Shown here in pieces: positions 1-9,424 of a stretch of 64,000 nt of DNA. The notes below the pieces were generated by a model. It saw only the letters and a list, made by a program, of their open reading frames with translations, was not told the DNA's origin and did no database searches. The stretch covers positions 124,001 to 188,000 of the forward strand of contig NZ_JAPFGA010000007.1 of assembly GCF_026241135.1 (NCBI RefSeq), given 5' to 3'. Each line of letters starts with the position of its first letter. Within the stretch, counting starts at the first letter, position 1. The position numbers and the translations under genes are program-made. This DNA comes from Galbibacter kalidii. Lineage in GTDB: Bacteria; Bacteroidota; Bacteroidia; Flavobacteriales; Flavobacteriaceae.

Positions 1-519
1 ACAATTCCATTATATAAGCAAAGTACCATTTAACAATCTTCATTATCAAATATCATCGCTTTTTTGGCATAAACATTCCCCCAAAATAATCAAATTAACT
101 TTAACAACCCTTGCGGAATCCCGTAAAACTTGTATTTATTCCCTTCTAAACTATATTTTTTTCTCTTAAAAGCACAATTATTGTTGTGAAGGGTTGGGGA
201 TTTGTTGTGAAGGGTCAGAAGCCTGAAGTTTTAGGATTGGTGTTTTTTAGTTCTGGTTTGGGATTTCTTGCCTGCCCACCGGCTGGCCCGTTCGCTAAAA
301 CAGTCCACCGGACTGTTTCTATACGCTCCGTTCTGTTGTGAAAGCAGTTTTTATTGAAAATGTGTAGGCTGACAATCAAGTCTTATTTGTCCATGCGCCA
401 CCTGGCTCTATATGCCCACACGACAAGCCGACCCCTTCGTTAAAAATGTCCACCGGACATTTTCTTTACACTCGGTCCTGTTGTGAAATGAGGGAAGTCG
501 GGAGTCGGAAATACAAAAA
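1..519. repeat. Non-coding left edge with dispersed hairpin repeats
   Basis: I see no convincing gene. The stretch holds repeated short blocks: GTTGTGAA occurs four times, and two related units of about 55 bp lie at 289-343 and 434-487, each with TTCGYTAAAA, a GTCCACCGGAC hairpin and a closing TCCTGTTGTGAAA-like tail. The hairpins (299-317 and 444-462) differ at two base pairs in a compensatory way. A GC-rich CCTGCCCACCGGCTGG block lies just before the first unit, and a GAAGTCGGGAGTCGGAA block at about 490 resembles blocks near 1510 and 49665. These look like dispersed Bacteroidota repeats rather than genes. Confidence 0.6.
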
Positions 520-1032
520 TCACTTTTTAAACTCCACAAAAGTATGGTCTTCGCCATCTAGTTCTTCTGCGATTATTTTTGAAATAACATTCCAGTCCCC
601 GCCGGCAAGTCCTGCTCCAATAGCAGGGTATCCAATTCGGAGTCCGGAAAACGATTCCTTTATTTTTTTAAAAGCTTCCCGTATGGCATCATAATCAGCC
701 TTTCGACCACTTCCACGCCAATGGTATTGTGTATAGGCGTTAACAACCGTCAACTTACCGTTTGGTAATTCTATTTCCGCAAAACTCAGCTTTCCCAACT
801 TTGGCCTATCCCCTTTTCCAGTTTTTAAGTCCGCCTCATAAGCTTTTGGGAATTTGAGTTTTATCGTTTTGGCAATTCCTGCCCCCATAGTACAAAAACA
901 GTTGCATCCGTGTACAATTAAGTCAAACTCTCCGTCTAATGCCAGTTCTATTAAATCTCCTTGTATCGTTTTCAATTCGGTATATTTTATTTTGTTTGTT
1001 TCAGTTCTATAGTTTGTTCCTTGGTTCCACAA
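520..1032 (-). CDS. Macro-domain (ADP-ribose binding/hydrolysing) protein
   Basis: A 170-residue protein that is almost entirely one macro domain. The core starts at about residue 23 (IQGDLIELA), followed by the ADP-ribose-binding stretch VHGCNCFCTMGAGIAKTI and a later IGYPAIGAGLAGGDW loop typical of the family. Such proteins bind ADP-ribose or remove it from proteins, nucleic acids or ADP-ribose-1''-phosphate; the exact substrate cannot be read here. The ATG at 1032 makes the gene overlap the 3' end of the upstream gene by 46 nt. An in-frame TTG (the Leu codon of TELKT) could be the real start. Co-directional overlap suggests translational coupling with the upstream unknown gene. No DarT-like toxin is adjacent. 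Confidence 0.85.
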   Translation of the reverse strand: MWNQGTNYRTETNKIKYTELKTIQGDLIELALDGEFDLIVHGCNCFCTMGAGIAKTIKLKFPKAYEADLKTGKGDRPKLGKLSFAEIELPNGKLTVVNAYTQYHWRGSGRKADYDAIREAFKKIKESFSGLRIGYPAIGAGLAGGDWNVISKIIAEELDGEDHTFVEFKK

Positions 1033-1439
1033 ACGAGTTTTATCCGATTAACCCCCCAATGTCCAGAGGTGATGATATATTCATTTGTAAATTTAAATTT
1101 CTCAACAGCTCCATTCATTTTTTTGCCCTTTTTGACTGCAACTATCGGAGTCAATTCAATTATCCGATCACAATTTGGAGTCGTGTTTTTATTTAACCGT
1201 TCTGAAATATGAATTTCTTTTACATAAGACACCCAATCCCCATCAGGTTTTATTTTTCCATTTATGGTATAGGAAATCAAGGATTTGTTGTTGAATAGAT
1301 TCAATTCACTTTGAATTATTTCTACTGAAAATCCCTCAATAATCAACTTCTCTTGATTTGACCACCAACCAACACGGAATGTCTCCGGAATTTCAATTTT
1401 AGGTTTTCTGGTTTTCTTCGATAATTTCTTTTTAAACAC
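987..1439 (-). CDS. Hypothetical protein upstream of macro-domain gene
   Basis: A 150-residue protein that I do not recognise. It has a basic N-terminus (MFKKKLSKKTRKPK) without a signal peptide or membrane segment, then a beta-rich body with a WW pair at residues 25-26 and a lysine-rich turn VKKGKKMNG. Its 3' end overlaps the macro-domain gene by 46 nt on the same strand, so the two are probably co-transcribed and may act together. The bit of phase-shifted overlap means one of the two starts could be annotated differently. Function unknown. Confidence 0.65.
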   Translation of the reverse strand: MFKKKLSKKTRKPKIEIPETFRVGWWSNQEKLIIEGFSVEIIQSELNLFNNKSLISYTINGKIKPDGDWVSYVKEIHISERLNKNTTPNCDRIIELTPIVAVKKGKKMNGAVEKFKFTNEYIITSGHWGVNRIKLVCGTKEQTIELKQTK

Positions 1440-1543
1440 GCGTTAGATTTTAGATATGGTTTACAACTGGTAGAACTTAGGATCCTAGCTGTTTTATTTC
1501 ACATCAAACCCCCGTCTTCCGACTTCAGACTCCCGACCAACCT

Positions 1544-2731
1544 CTAACTGATCAACTCATACGTTTGTTTCGCAATCTCCAATTCTTCATTGGTAGGGAT
1601 GACCAAGACCATCACTTTGGAGGTTTCTTTGCTGATGATTCTGTTTTCGGTGGAGCGGACGTTGTTTTTGTAGTCTTCGAGTTCAATCCCCAGATAGTCC
1701 ATATCCTCACAGACCAATCGCCTTAAAACACTACTGTTCTCCCCTATTCCAGCGGTGAACACAAGGGCGTCCACTCCGTTTAATGCGGCGGCATAGGCGC
1801 CGATGTATTTTTTGATCCGGTAGGCGTTCATCACCAAGGCGAGTTGGCATTCCTTGTTGCCTTTTTCAGCTTGTTCTTCAATTTCCCTGAGGTCACTGTA
1901 ACCGGTAAGTCCGAGCATTCCACTTTTTTTGTGGAGGAGTTCGCTGACTTCTTCCAAAGAATAGCCCAGGGTTTTGACCATATAAAATATAATAGACTGG
2001 TCGATATCCCCGCTACGTGTCCCCATGATAAGTCCGTTAACCGGTGCAAAGCCCAGGGAATGGTCGATACTCTTTCCGTTTTTAACAGCGGTGATACTGC
2101 ATCCGTTCCCCAAGTGGATGGTGATCAGTTTTGATTCTTTCCTACTGATGAAATCCAGGGCTTTTTCAGCTACATATCTATGGCTGGTGCCGTGAAATCC
2201 GTACACACGGATGTTGTCTTCGTCCAAAAATTTATTCGGTACAGCATATTTGTATGCTTTTTCGGGTAGGGTTTGATGAAAAGCCGTATCGAAGACTGCT
2301 ACTTGTATGGCATCGGGAAAAACCGATTCGGCTACTTCTATCCCAGTATAGTTATGCGGATTGTGTAAGGGAGCCAATGGAAACAGTTCTTTGATGGCGT
2401 TTTTTACCTTGCCGTCGATCACGATAGTATCGGCAAATTCTTTTCCTCCGTGCACGACCCTATGACCTACGGCATCGATCTCTTTCATGTCATTCACTGC
2501 ACCTCTTTCGGAATCCATCAGGAGTTTGGCGATTCGTTTTAACCCATCTTCGTGATTGGGAATGGGTACCTCGTCAGCGATGTTCATTTTTTTGGATTTG
2601 TAATGAATGGCCGAATTGTCCAAACCGATACGTTCTACCAATCCCGACGCCTGAACGATCTGCCCCGGTATTCTTATCAGTTGAAACTTAATGGACGAAC
2701 TCCCTGAATTGATGACTAGTATTTTTTTCAT
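1544..2731 (-). CDS. ackA: Acetate kinase
   Basis: A 395-residue acetokinase that interconverts acetyl phosphate plus ADP and acetate plus ATP in the cytoplasm. The N-terminal signature ILVINSGSSSIKFQLI, the internal HRVVHGG, the phosphate-binding HLGNGCS, the GTRSGDID segment and the FTAGIGENS motif are all present and full length for the family. It lies 227 bp downstream of pta on the same strand, the usual order of the Pta-AckA pathway. A hairpin repeat element occupies most of the gap, so the gene may be partly uncoupled from pta. ATG at 2731 directly begins the conserved N-terminus. Confidence 0.97.
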   Translation of the reverse strand: MKKILVINSGSSSIKFQLIRIPGQIVQASGLVERIGLDNSAIHYKSKKMNIADEVPIPNHEDGLKRIAKLLMDSERGAVNDMKEIDAVGHRVVHGGKEFADTIVIDGKVKNAIKELFPLAPLHNPHNYTGIEVAESVFPDAIQVAVFDTAFHQTLPEKAYKYAVPNKFLDEDNIRVYGFHGTSHRYVAEKALDFISRKESKLITIHLGNGCSITAVKNGKSIDHSLGFAPVNGLIMGTRSGDIDQSIIFYMVKTLGYSLEEVSELLHKKSGMLGLTGYSDLREIEEQAEKGNKECQLALVMNAYRIKKYIGAYAAALNGVDALVFTAGIGENSSVLRRLVCEDMDYLGIELEDYKNNVRSTENRIISKETSKVMVLVIPTNEELEIAKQTYELIS

Positions 2732-2748
2732 GTGTATTATATGTTTTA

Positions 2749-2890
2749 CATCCCCCTAGTCCCCTTCAAAGGAGGAATTTATTATTGCTCCTTTCAGCAT
2801 AAAAGAACGGGTTGTCCCCTTGAGGACAAACAGAGTAGCAAAACATATTTTGCCACAAGGTTTGCGAGCGCAGCTCATTAGGGGTGTTTC
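2749..2890. repeat. Dispersed palindromic repeat element between pta and ackA
   Basis: About 140 bp between pta and ackA start with ACATCCCCCTAGTCCCC and end with TAGGGGTGTTT, so the ends are imperfectly inverted. The left end (2749-2781) closely matches a second copy at 6433-6464 that overlaps the end of the FAD/Fe-S dehydrogenase gene. An internal TTGTCCCCTTGAGGACAA hairpin lies at about 2812-2829. This is REP/MITE-like structure; no ORF is carried. Confidence 0.6.
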
Positions 2891-2958
2891 ACGGATGTTT
2901 GTTTAAAATATATTTTGTCGTTTTGTTTGTTAACATAGTTTATTAGGGATATCTATCT

Positions 2959-5058
2959 TCAAATCCCCTGCGCCTGAATGGCAGTGATGATAACGGTGTT
3001 AAAAATATCATCGACCGTACAACCACGGCTTAAATCGTTTACGGGTTTGTTAAGGCCTTGCAACATCGGACCGATGGCAAGGGCTCCGGTTTCCCGCTGT
3101 ACGGCTTTATAGGTGTTGTTTCCGGTGTTCAGGTCGGGAAAAATAAGTACACTGGCTTGTCCGGCTACATCCGAATCTGGCAATTTGCTCTTTCCCACCG
3201 TGATATCTACTGCTGCATCATACTGAATGGGCCCTTCGATTTTTAGATCGGGACGTTTTTCCTTGACGATCTCTGTCGCTTTTCTTACCCGATCCACATC
3301 AGCTCCTTTTCCGGAGGTTCCGGAAGAGTATGACAACATCGCGATTTTGGGTTCTATCCCAAAGGCTGCACTACTCTCTGCCGAGGAAATGGCAATTTCA
3401 GCCAGTTCTTCGGAAGTTGGATTCGGATTGATGGCACAATCGCCAAAAATAGACACCCGATCCTCCAAACACATAAAAAATACAGAAGACACCACAGAAA
3501 CACCAGGTTTGGTCTTGATGAACTGCAAAGCCGGTAAAATAGTGTGCTGGGTGGTGTGTACCGCTCCGGAAACCATCCCGTCTGCATGACCTTTATAGAT
3601 CATCATTGTACCGAAATAGGAAACATCGCTCATCCAGTCCCTCGCAATATCCATATTCACGTTTTTGTGTTTCCTCAATTCGTAAAAGGTCTTTACGTAA
3701 TCGTCAAAGTGCTCTGATTCCACCGGATTCACAATATTAACTTTATCCAGATCCAATTCGACCGGAACGCCCAAATTGGTGATTTTCTCTTTAATTTTTG
3801 CCTGATCCCCCAAAAGGGTAATATCAACAATATCAATAGCTGAAAGGCGTGCTGCTGCGATCAGGATACGATCGTCTGTTCCTTCGGGAAGGACAATGTG
3901 TTTTTTCTGTTGCCGCGCCCGTGTGATAAGTCCGTACTGGAACATCCTCGGGGTGATTCCTTTGGGTTGGAAATTGATCAACCGCTGAGCTAGTTGTTCA
4001 AAAGAAACGTATTTTTCAAACGTACTGATCGAGGTTTGTATCTTCGGAATGCTATCCGCATAAATATTCGGTTTGATACTCCCTACCCTGTTGGTCACGC
4101 TGAACGTACCATCCTTCACGGAAATGATCGGTACGATCTGTGACAGACCATCGATAAGTTTTAAAATGGAAGCTTCGGGTTTTAATCCGCCCGTTAGGAT
4201 AATCCCCGAAATACGTGGGTAATTACTGGAGACATTGGCTTGTAGTGCTCCTAAAATGATATCGGCACGATCGCCGGGGGTAATCACCAGGCTGTTGTCT
4301 TTTAAATGGGTAATATAATTACGAAGTTGCATCGCGCCCACTCCAAAACTTCCGGTTTGGTTGCTCAAAAACTCTTTTCCGAAGAGCACTTCGCCTTCCA
4401 GTTCTTCCACGATCTCTTTCAGGGTCGGATTGGCAAGTGTTTCCACTCTTGGAATAGCAAAAACCTCTACTTCATCCGGAAGGAATATGCGCAATTCTTT
4501 TTTGATCAGGTCGAGGTTCTTCGGATTGATCTTATTGGCAATCATCGCCATAACGTTCACATCTTTTTCCACGAAAGTGGTATAGGCGAGTTGCAAACTT
4601 CCGGCGAGTTCGTCCTTTGTTTTATTCTTGCCACTTGCCACGAGAATTGCAGGAAGCCCCAGGTTTTTAGCAATGTGTACATTCACATCAAACTCAAAAA
4701 CACTTCCCTCTCCCGAAAAGTCAGAACCTTCAACCAGAATAAAATCAAACTGCTCTTCCAGTTCTTTATATTTTCTGATAATGGTATCGATGATCTCTCC
4801 TGATTTCCCTTTATTCCGCTTTTGAATGATCTCATTCCGCTTGAAAGCATAGGCATTTTCATAAGGAAGATCTACCGAAAAATAAGAAAGTACTGTGTCG
4901 AGGTGATTGTCTTTTCCGCCTTTTTTGTCCTCATCTATGATCGGACGAAAATATCCAACCTTGGCTGTTTTTCCCAACAGCGTTCGCATCAAGCCGAGTG
5001 TGACCAATGATTTTCCGCTATCAGACTCCAGTGTGGCTATATATATACCTTTGTTCAT
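2959..5058 (-). CDS. pta: Phosphate acetyltransferase (long form)
   Basis: A 699-residue long-type Pta that converts acetyl-CoA and phosphate to acetyl phosphate and CoA. The N-terminal P-loop-like domain (IATLESDSGKSLVTLGLMR) is followed by a DRTGG-type regulatory domain at about residues 215-330 and the catalytic PTA_PTB domain from about residue 375 (HIVLPEGTDDRILIAAARL, later SYSSGTSGKGADVDRVR). Its length is close to the E. coli enzyme. It is transcribed away from hutI across a 92-bp gap and is followed by ackA, so acetyl phosphate made here would pass to acetate kinase. Confidence 0.96.
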   Translation of the reverse strand: MNKGIYIATLESDSGKSLVTLGLMRTLLGKTAKVGYFRPIIDEDKKGGKDNHLDTVLSYFSVDLPYENAYAFKRNEIIQKRNKGKSGEIIDTIIRKYKELEEQFDFILVEGSDFSGEGSVFEFDVNVHIAKNLGLPAILVASGKNKTKDELAGSLQLAYTTFVEKDVNVMAMIANKINPKNLDLIKKELRIFLPDEVEVFAIPRVETLANPTLKEIVEELEGEVLFGKEFLSNQTGSFGVGAMQLRNYITHLKDNSLVITPGDRADIILGALQANVSSNYPRISGIILTGGLKPEASILKLIDGLSQIVPIISVKDGTFSVTNRVGSIKPNIYADSIPKIQTSISTFEKYVSFEQLAQRLINFQPKGITPRMFQYGLITRARQQKKHIVLPEGTDDRILIAAARLSAIDIVDITLLGDQAKIKEKITNLGVPVELDLDKVNIVNPVESEHFDDYVKTFYELRKHKNVNMDIARDWMSDVSYFGTMMIYKGHADGMVSGAVHTTQHTILPALQFIKTKPGVSVVSSVFFMCLEDRVSIFGDCAINPNPTSEELAEIAISSAESSAAFGIEPKIAMLSYSSGTSGKGADVDRVRKATEIVKEKRPDLKIEGPIQYDAAVDITVGKSKLPDSDVAGQASVLIFPDLNTGNNTYKAVQRETGALAIGPMLQGLNKPVNDLSRGCTVDDIFNTVIITAIQAQGI

Positions 5059-5150
5059 TATAATCTGTATGATATATCAAAAATAGGTTATCTACAACAG
5101 CTTTCCTAAATGTTTTAATACCTTTATCCTTCAATTTATTCAGATAAAAA

Positions 5151-6395
5151 ATGAGGACATTATTTATAAATATAAAAGAATTATTACAAGTACGTGAGCC
5201 TGAGACTATCAAGATTAGCGGAAGGGAGATGCAAACCATGCCGTCGATCAAAAATGCTTTTTTATTGGTCGACGATGATAAAATAGTAAGTTTCGGGCCT
5301 ATGGTAGCAGCAAACAAGAACAAAGGCGGTCGTGTTGTTGATGTGGAAGGGAAAATGATCTTACCCGCATGGTGCGACAGCCATACGCATTTAGTCTATG
5401 CCGGAAATCGCGAACAAGAGTTTGTGGACAGGATCAACGGACTCACCTATGAGGAAATTGCCAATAAAGGCGGGGGTATTTTGAATTCTGCCAAAACCTT
5501 ACAAGACACTTCTGAAGAGGATTTGTATCAGCAATCTGAAAAGCGATTGAAGGCTGTGATGCAGCTTGGCACAGGAGCTATCGAGATAAAAAGCGGTTAC
5601 GGACTCACAGCCGAAGCGGAAATAAAAATGCTGAAAGTCATTCAACGTTTAAAGAAAAAATACCCCGTAACCATAAAAAGTACGTTTTTGGGAGCTCACG
5701 CTGTTCCTGCGGAATATAAAAATGATCCGAAGGCGTATGTGGATCATGTTATTGAAACGATCTTACCTCAAGTGGCCGAAGCTGATTTAGCAGAATACAT
5801 CGATGTTTTTTGTGAGAAAGGATATTTTTCCGTAGCCGATATGGAAGCGATTCTGACTGCTTCCAAAGCATACGGACTCACCCCAAAAGTGCATGTGAAT
5901 CAGTTCAACGCCATCGGCGGGGTGCCTTCCGCAGTAAAACACAAGGCCTTGTCAGTCGACCATCTCGAAGTGATGAATCCCAAGGATATTCAAGCCCTCA
6001 AGGGCTCGGAAACCATGCCGGTCGGACTTCCGCTATGTTCGTTTTTCCTGGGGATTCCTTATACTCCGGCACGGGAGATTATCAACAGTGGACTCCCCTT
6101 CGCTTTGGCTACCGATTATAATCCCGGTTCGTCGCCCAGCGGAAATATGAACCAAGTGGTAGCAACGGCTTGTATTAAAATGAAAATAACCCCAGAGGAA
6201 GCCATCAATGCAGCTACCTTAAATGGTGCTTATGCCATGGGCATTGCTGAAACCCACGGAAGCATCACCATAGGGAAAAAAGCGAATCTTATCATTACAA
6301 AACCCATCCCTTCATACGGTTACCTGCCTTATGACTTTGGAAATAACAATGTTGATAAGGTGATGATTGGTGGGGAGTTTGTAGGGGAAGAATAA
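5151..6395 (+). CDS. hutI: Imidazolonepropionase
   Basis: A 414-residue amidohydrolase-superfamily enzyme that hydrolyses 4-imidazolone-5-propionate to N-formimino-glutamate, the third step of histidine degradation. Metal ligands are visible in WCDSHTHLVYAGNRE, in GAHAVPAEY and in the ATDYNPGSSPSGNMN segment near the C-terminus, and the substrate-binding IKSGYGLTAEAE is present. No other hut gene is nearby, so the pathway must be scattered. The gene is divergent from pta. Confidence 0.95.
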   Translation: MRTLFINIKELLQVREPETIKISGREMQTMPSIKNAFLLVDDDKIVSFGPMVAANKNKGGRVVDVEGKMILPAWCDSHTHLVYAGNREQEFVDRINGLTYEEIANKGGGILNSAKTLQDTSEEDLYQQSEKRLKAVMQLGTGAIEIKSGYGLTAEAEIKMLKVIQRLKKKYPVTIKSTFLGAHAVPAEYKNDPKAYVDHVIETILPQVAEADLAEYIDVFCEKGYFSVADMEAILTASKAYGLTPKVHVNQFNAIGGVPSAVKHKALSVDHLEVMNPKDIQALKGSETMPVGLPLCSFFLGIPYTPAREIINSGLPFALATDYNPGSSPSGNMNQVVATACIKMKITPEEAINAATLNGAYAMGIAETHGSITIGKKANLIITKPIPSYGYLPYDFGNNNVDKVMIGGEFVGEE

Positions 6396-6421
6396 GTTTT
6401 TATATTATCATCTTAGGCTCA

Positions 6422-6464
6422 GTACTTTAAAGTACATCCCCCTTATCCCCCAAAGGGGGAATTT
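6422..6464. repeat. Palindrome plus dispersed repeat at the 3' end of the dehydrogenase gene
   Basis: GTACTTTAAAGTAC is a perfect 14-bp palindrome at 6422-6435. It is joined to ACATCCCCCTTATCCCCCAA followed by AGGGGGAATTTT, a second copy of the repeat seen at 2749-2781. The repeat supplies the last codons and the stop of the neighbouring minus-strand gene. It sits between two convergent genes and may also act as a transcription end. Confidence 0.65.
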
Positions 6465-9342
6465 TCAACGCCCTCCTTAATACCGTCACCGGATGCAGGG
6501 CTTCCCGTTGTGTTCCGTCTTTTATCTGATGTCGGCAACTGGTTCCGTTTGCGGCAATGATGGCGTCTCTATCAGCTTTACGAACTGCAGGGAATAATCG
6601 TAATTCACCAATATCCATACTGGTTTTATAGTGTTCTTTTTCATAACCAAAAGATCCTGCCATCCCGCAACAACCGGAGTTGATCATGGTCACCTTATAA
6701 TTTTCCGGAAGGTTCAACACATCAAAAGTCGCTTTAATATTCGATTGCGACTTCTGATGGCAATGTACATGGAATTTAACGCGGCGCTCTTCAGCTGTAA
6801 AATCACCCGCATTGATATTTCCTTTTTTTATTTCTTCGGAAAGGAATTCTTCTATGATAAAACTGTTGTCCGCTACTTTTTGTGCTGCTTCCCTATCATT
6901 TGCCATTCGCAGGTATTCATCCCGAAAAGACAGAATGGCTGATGGTTCGATACCGATAATGGGAGAATTCGTATCAATAATTTCATTCAATCGTTCAATA
7001 TTCTGATTGGCCAATTTTTTTGCCTGTCCCAAAAAACCTTTTGACAAAAATGTGCGTCCGCTTTCCCCGTAAAACAGCTCCACCTCATACCCTAGCTCTT
7101 TCAAAAGATCAATGGCGTCCTTTCCTGTATTGATATCCAATAATTCAGTAAACTCATCAATATACAGAATAACTTTATTTTTTGTAACTGATTTATTTTT
7201 AGATAATTGATTGTATTTATCGAAATTAAAGCTTCCAATTTTAGGCAATTCCCTTTTCGGGGCGATATTCAATGTTTTTTTCAATAAAGAAGCTGTTAAA
7301 CTACTGTTTGTGACAAAAGGGAATTTACTTCCGAGTCGGTTTAATTTGGTGGTGTATGCAAAGGCTTTATCTCGTAGCGAAGGCCTGTTATCCTTATAAT
7401 ATTGATATAAAAATTCCGCTTTTAGCGTAGCTACATCCACGTTACTCGGACATTCACTACTACAGGCTTTACAACTCACACAAAGATCAAACACTTCTTT
7501 AAGTTCTTTGTTATTGAATTTATTAGGCTTATTTGAATGGGTTAAATACTCCCGTAAAGCATTTGCCCGTGCCCTGGTGGTGTCTTTTTCATTCCTTGTC
7601 GCGTGATAACTCGGACACATGGCACCATTGGAAAGCTCTGTTTTCCTGCAATCCCCACTACCGTTACACTTTTCCGTCGCCCTTAGAATTCCCAATGAAT
7701 CTGAAAAATCAAGTAGTGTTTCCACCTCAGGCTCTACCCTATCTGATTCATAACGAAGAGATTCATCCATAGGCGCACTATCCACAATTTTCCCCGGATT
7801 GAAAATACTATGCGGATCAAAAACTTGTTTTAACCGTCTTAAAAGTTGGTAATTCTCACTTCCAATCATCAATTCGATAAATTCTGCCCTCACTCTGCCA
7901 TCACCGTGTTCTCCACTCATCGAGCCATTGTATTCCTTGACCAAATGAGCGACATCGGTAGTGATCTGTCTGAACAATCCCACATCTTCACTCTTTTTCA
8001 GATCCAAAATCGGTCTTAAATGCAATTCCCCTGCTCCTGCATGGGCGTAATAGACCGCTTTTTGATCGTATTTCTTCATAATGGCCGAAAAACGGGTGAT
8101 ATATTCACTCAAGTCTTCAATACTAACCGCGGTGTCTTCGATACAAGCCACGGCTTTTTTATCGCCCACCATATTCCCGAGCAGACCCAATCCGGCTTTT
8201 CTCAGTTCTAATGCTTTGTTTATATCGTCTCTGTATAGTGACGGATTTGCATAGCTCAACTTATTTTCCTCCAGAGTTTTGATGAGTGCAGTTCGTTTTT
8301 CTTCCAGTTTTTTCTTGTCCGAATCACGTAATTCAAGCATAAGAATGGCTTCGGGATCGCCTTCAATAAAAAAACGGTTCTGCATTTGGGTTTTGTTGTT
8401 CTTTGTGCAATCGAGAATCACTTTATCCATCATCTCGCAAGTGTACAGATCGTGCTGCATCACAGCATAGACAGAGGCACAGCAATCAGCTACACTTTTA
8501 AAATGTGCCGCTACCATCACCGAATTTTCCGGCATAAGCGTGTCCAATTGAAGTTTGATTTTAGTAATAAAGGCCAAGGTTCCTTCACTTCCTGCGATAA
8601 GTTTACACATATTGAAATGACCTCCACTCTCAGTAAACGGTTCAAGACGGATCAATTCGTCAACAGCATAACCGGTATTTCTTCTGTGGATCTCCGGCTT
8701 TGGAAAGTTTTTCTCAATACGTTCTTTTATGTCTTTTGCTGATAATTCCGCGTGAATAGTGCGATAAATATCCCCTTCCAGGGTTTGCAAACCTCGTTTT
8801 TGATCAAATTCTGCAGCGGTAAGTGATTTAAAAACCACTTCGCTTCCATCACTTAGAATAGCTTCAATTTCTAAAACCTTATCCCGGGTCGTCCCGTATT
8901 TAATAGAAGTAGTTCCACTGGAATTATTTCCCGTCATCCCTCCTATCATACAACGGTTGGAAGTCGAGGTATTAGGTCCGAAAAACAATCCGTGTGGTTG
9001 TAGGTACATGTTCAATTCATCACGGATTACCCCCGGTTCTACCATTATGGTTTTGTTCCTCCTGTCCATGGCCATAATACGGGTAAAATGCTTGGAAACA
9101 TCCACTACAATACCATTTCCTACACATTGTCCGGCCAAAGAAGTTCCAGCGGTACGTGGAATAAGAGAGGTTTCGTGTTCATTACAAAAAGTGATGATTT
9201 CTTTAATATCATCTTTGTCTTTGGGGTAGGCAACAGCCATAGGGATTTCCCTATAAACAGAAGCGTCTGTGGCATAGATTGTTTTATGGAGATCGTCAAA
9301 AAAAAGCTCTCCTTTCAGTTTTTTATTCAGCTTCCTTAACAT
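6427..9342 (-). CDS. FAD-linked dehydrogenase fused to Fe-S oxidoreductase (GlcD/YdiJ type)
   Basis: A 971-residue fusion. The N-terminal FAD_binding_4 domain is marked by PRTAGTSLAGQCVGNG and a GGMTGNNSSGTTSIKYG segment; an FAD-oxidase C domain follows to about residue 500. After it come a cysteine cluster (CNGSGDC), a ferredoxin-like CVSCKACSSECP motif, and a C-terminal CCG-type region with HCHQKS and INSGCCGMAGSFG. The architecture matches D-2-hydroxyacid dehydrogenases of the D-lactate or D-2-hydroxyglutarate (YdiJ) type that pass electrons through Fe-S clusters to the respiratory chain; the substrate is not determined. The last residues (IPPLGDKGDVL) are encoded by a dispersed repeat. 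Confidence 0.88.
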   Translation of the reverse strand: MLRKLNKKLKGELFFDDLHKTIYATDASVYREIPMAVAYPKDKDDIKEIITFCNEHETSLIPRTAGTSLAGQCVGNGIVVDVSKHFTRIMAMDRRNKTIMVEPGVIRDELNMYLQPHGLFFGPNTSTSNRCMIGGMTGNNSSGTTSIKYGTTRDKVLEIEAILSDGSEVVFKSLTAAEFDQKRGLQTLEGDIYRTIHAELSAKDIKERIEKNFPKPEIHRRNTGYAVDELIRLEPFTESGGHFNMCKLIAGSEGTLAFITKIKLQLDTLMPENSVMVAAHFKSVADCCASVYAVMQHDLYTCEMMDKVILDCTKNNKTQMQNRFFIEGDPEAILMLELRDSDKKKLEEKRTALIKTLEENKLSYANPSLYRDDINKALELRKAGLGLLGNMVGDKKAVACIEDTAVSIEDLSEYITRFSAIMKKYDQKAVYYAHAGAGELHLRPILDLKKSEDVGLFRQITTDVAHLVKEYNGSMSGEHGDGRVRAEFIELMIGSENYQLLRRLKQVFDPHSIFNPGKIVDSAPMDESLRYESDRVEPEVETLLDFSDSLGILRATEKCNGSGDCRKTELSNGAMCPSYHATRNEKDTTRARANALREYLTHSNKPNKFNNKELKEVFDLCVSCKACSSECPSNVDVATLKAEFLYQYYKDNRPSLRDKAFAYTTKLNRLGSKFPFVTNSSLTASLLKKTLNIAPKRELPKIGSFNFDKYNQLSKNKSVTKNKVILYIDEFTELLDINTGKDAIDLLKELGYEVELFYGESGRTFLSKGFLGQAKKLANQNIERLNEIIDTNSPIIGIEPSAILSFRDEYLRMANDREAAQKVADNSFIIEEFLSEEIKKGNINAGDFTAEERRVKFHVHCHQKSQSNIKATFDVLNLPENYKVTMINSGCCGMAGSFGYEKEHYKTSMDIGELRLFPAVRKADRDAIIAANGTSCRHQIKDGTQREALHPVTVLRRALKIPPLGDKGDVL

Positions 9343-9424
9343 ATTTTTAAGACTCTTTTAACAAGTGATAATGAACTTTGACTTACTTTAGTATCGTATC
9401 TATTACAAATAAAAACTTTAATTT

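Noticed and set aside
271-345. CRISPR-like repeats at the left edge
   Set aside because: Only two diverged copies with palindromes, no regular spacers and no cas genes.
1831-2134. ORFs inside ackA on both strands
   Set aside because: Shadows of the conserved acetate kinase frame without any domain of their own.
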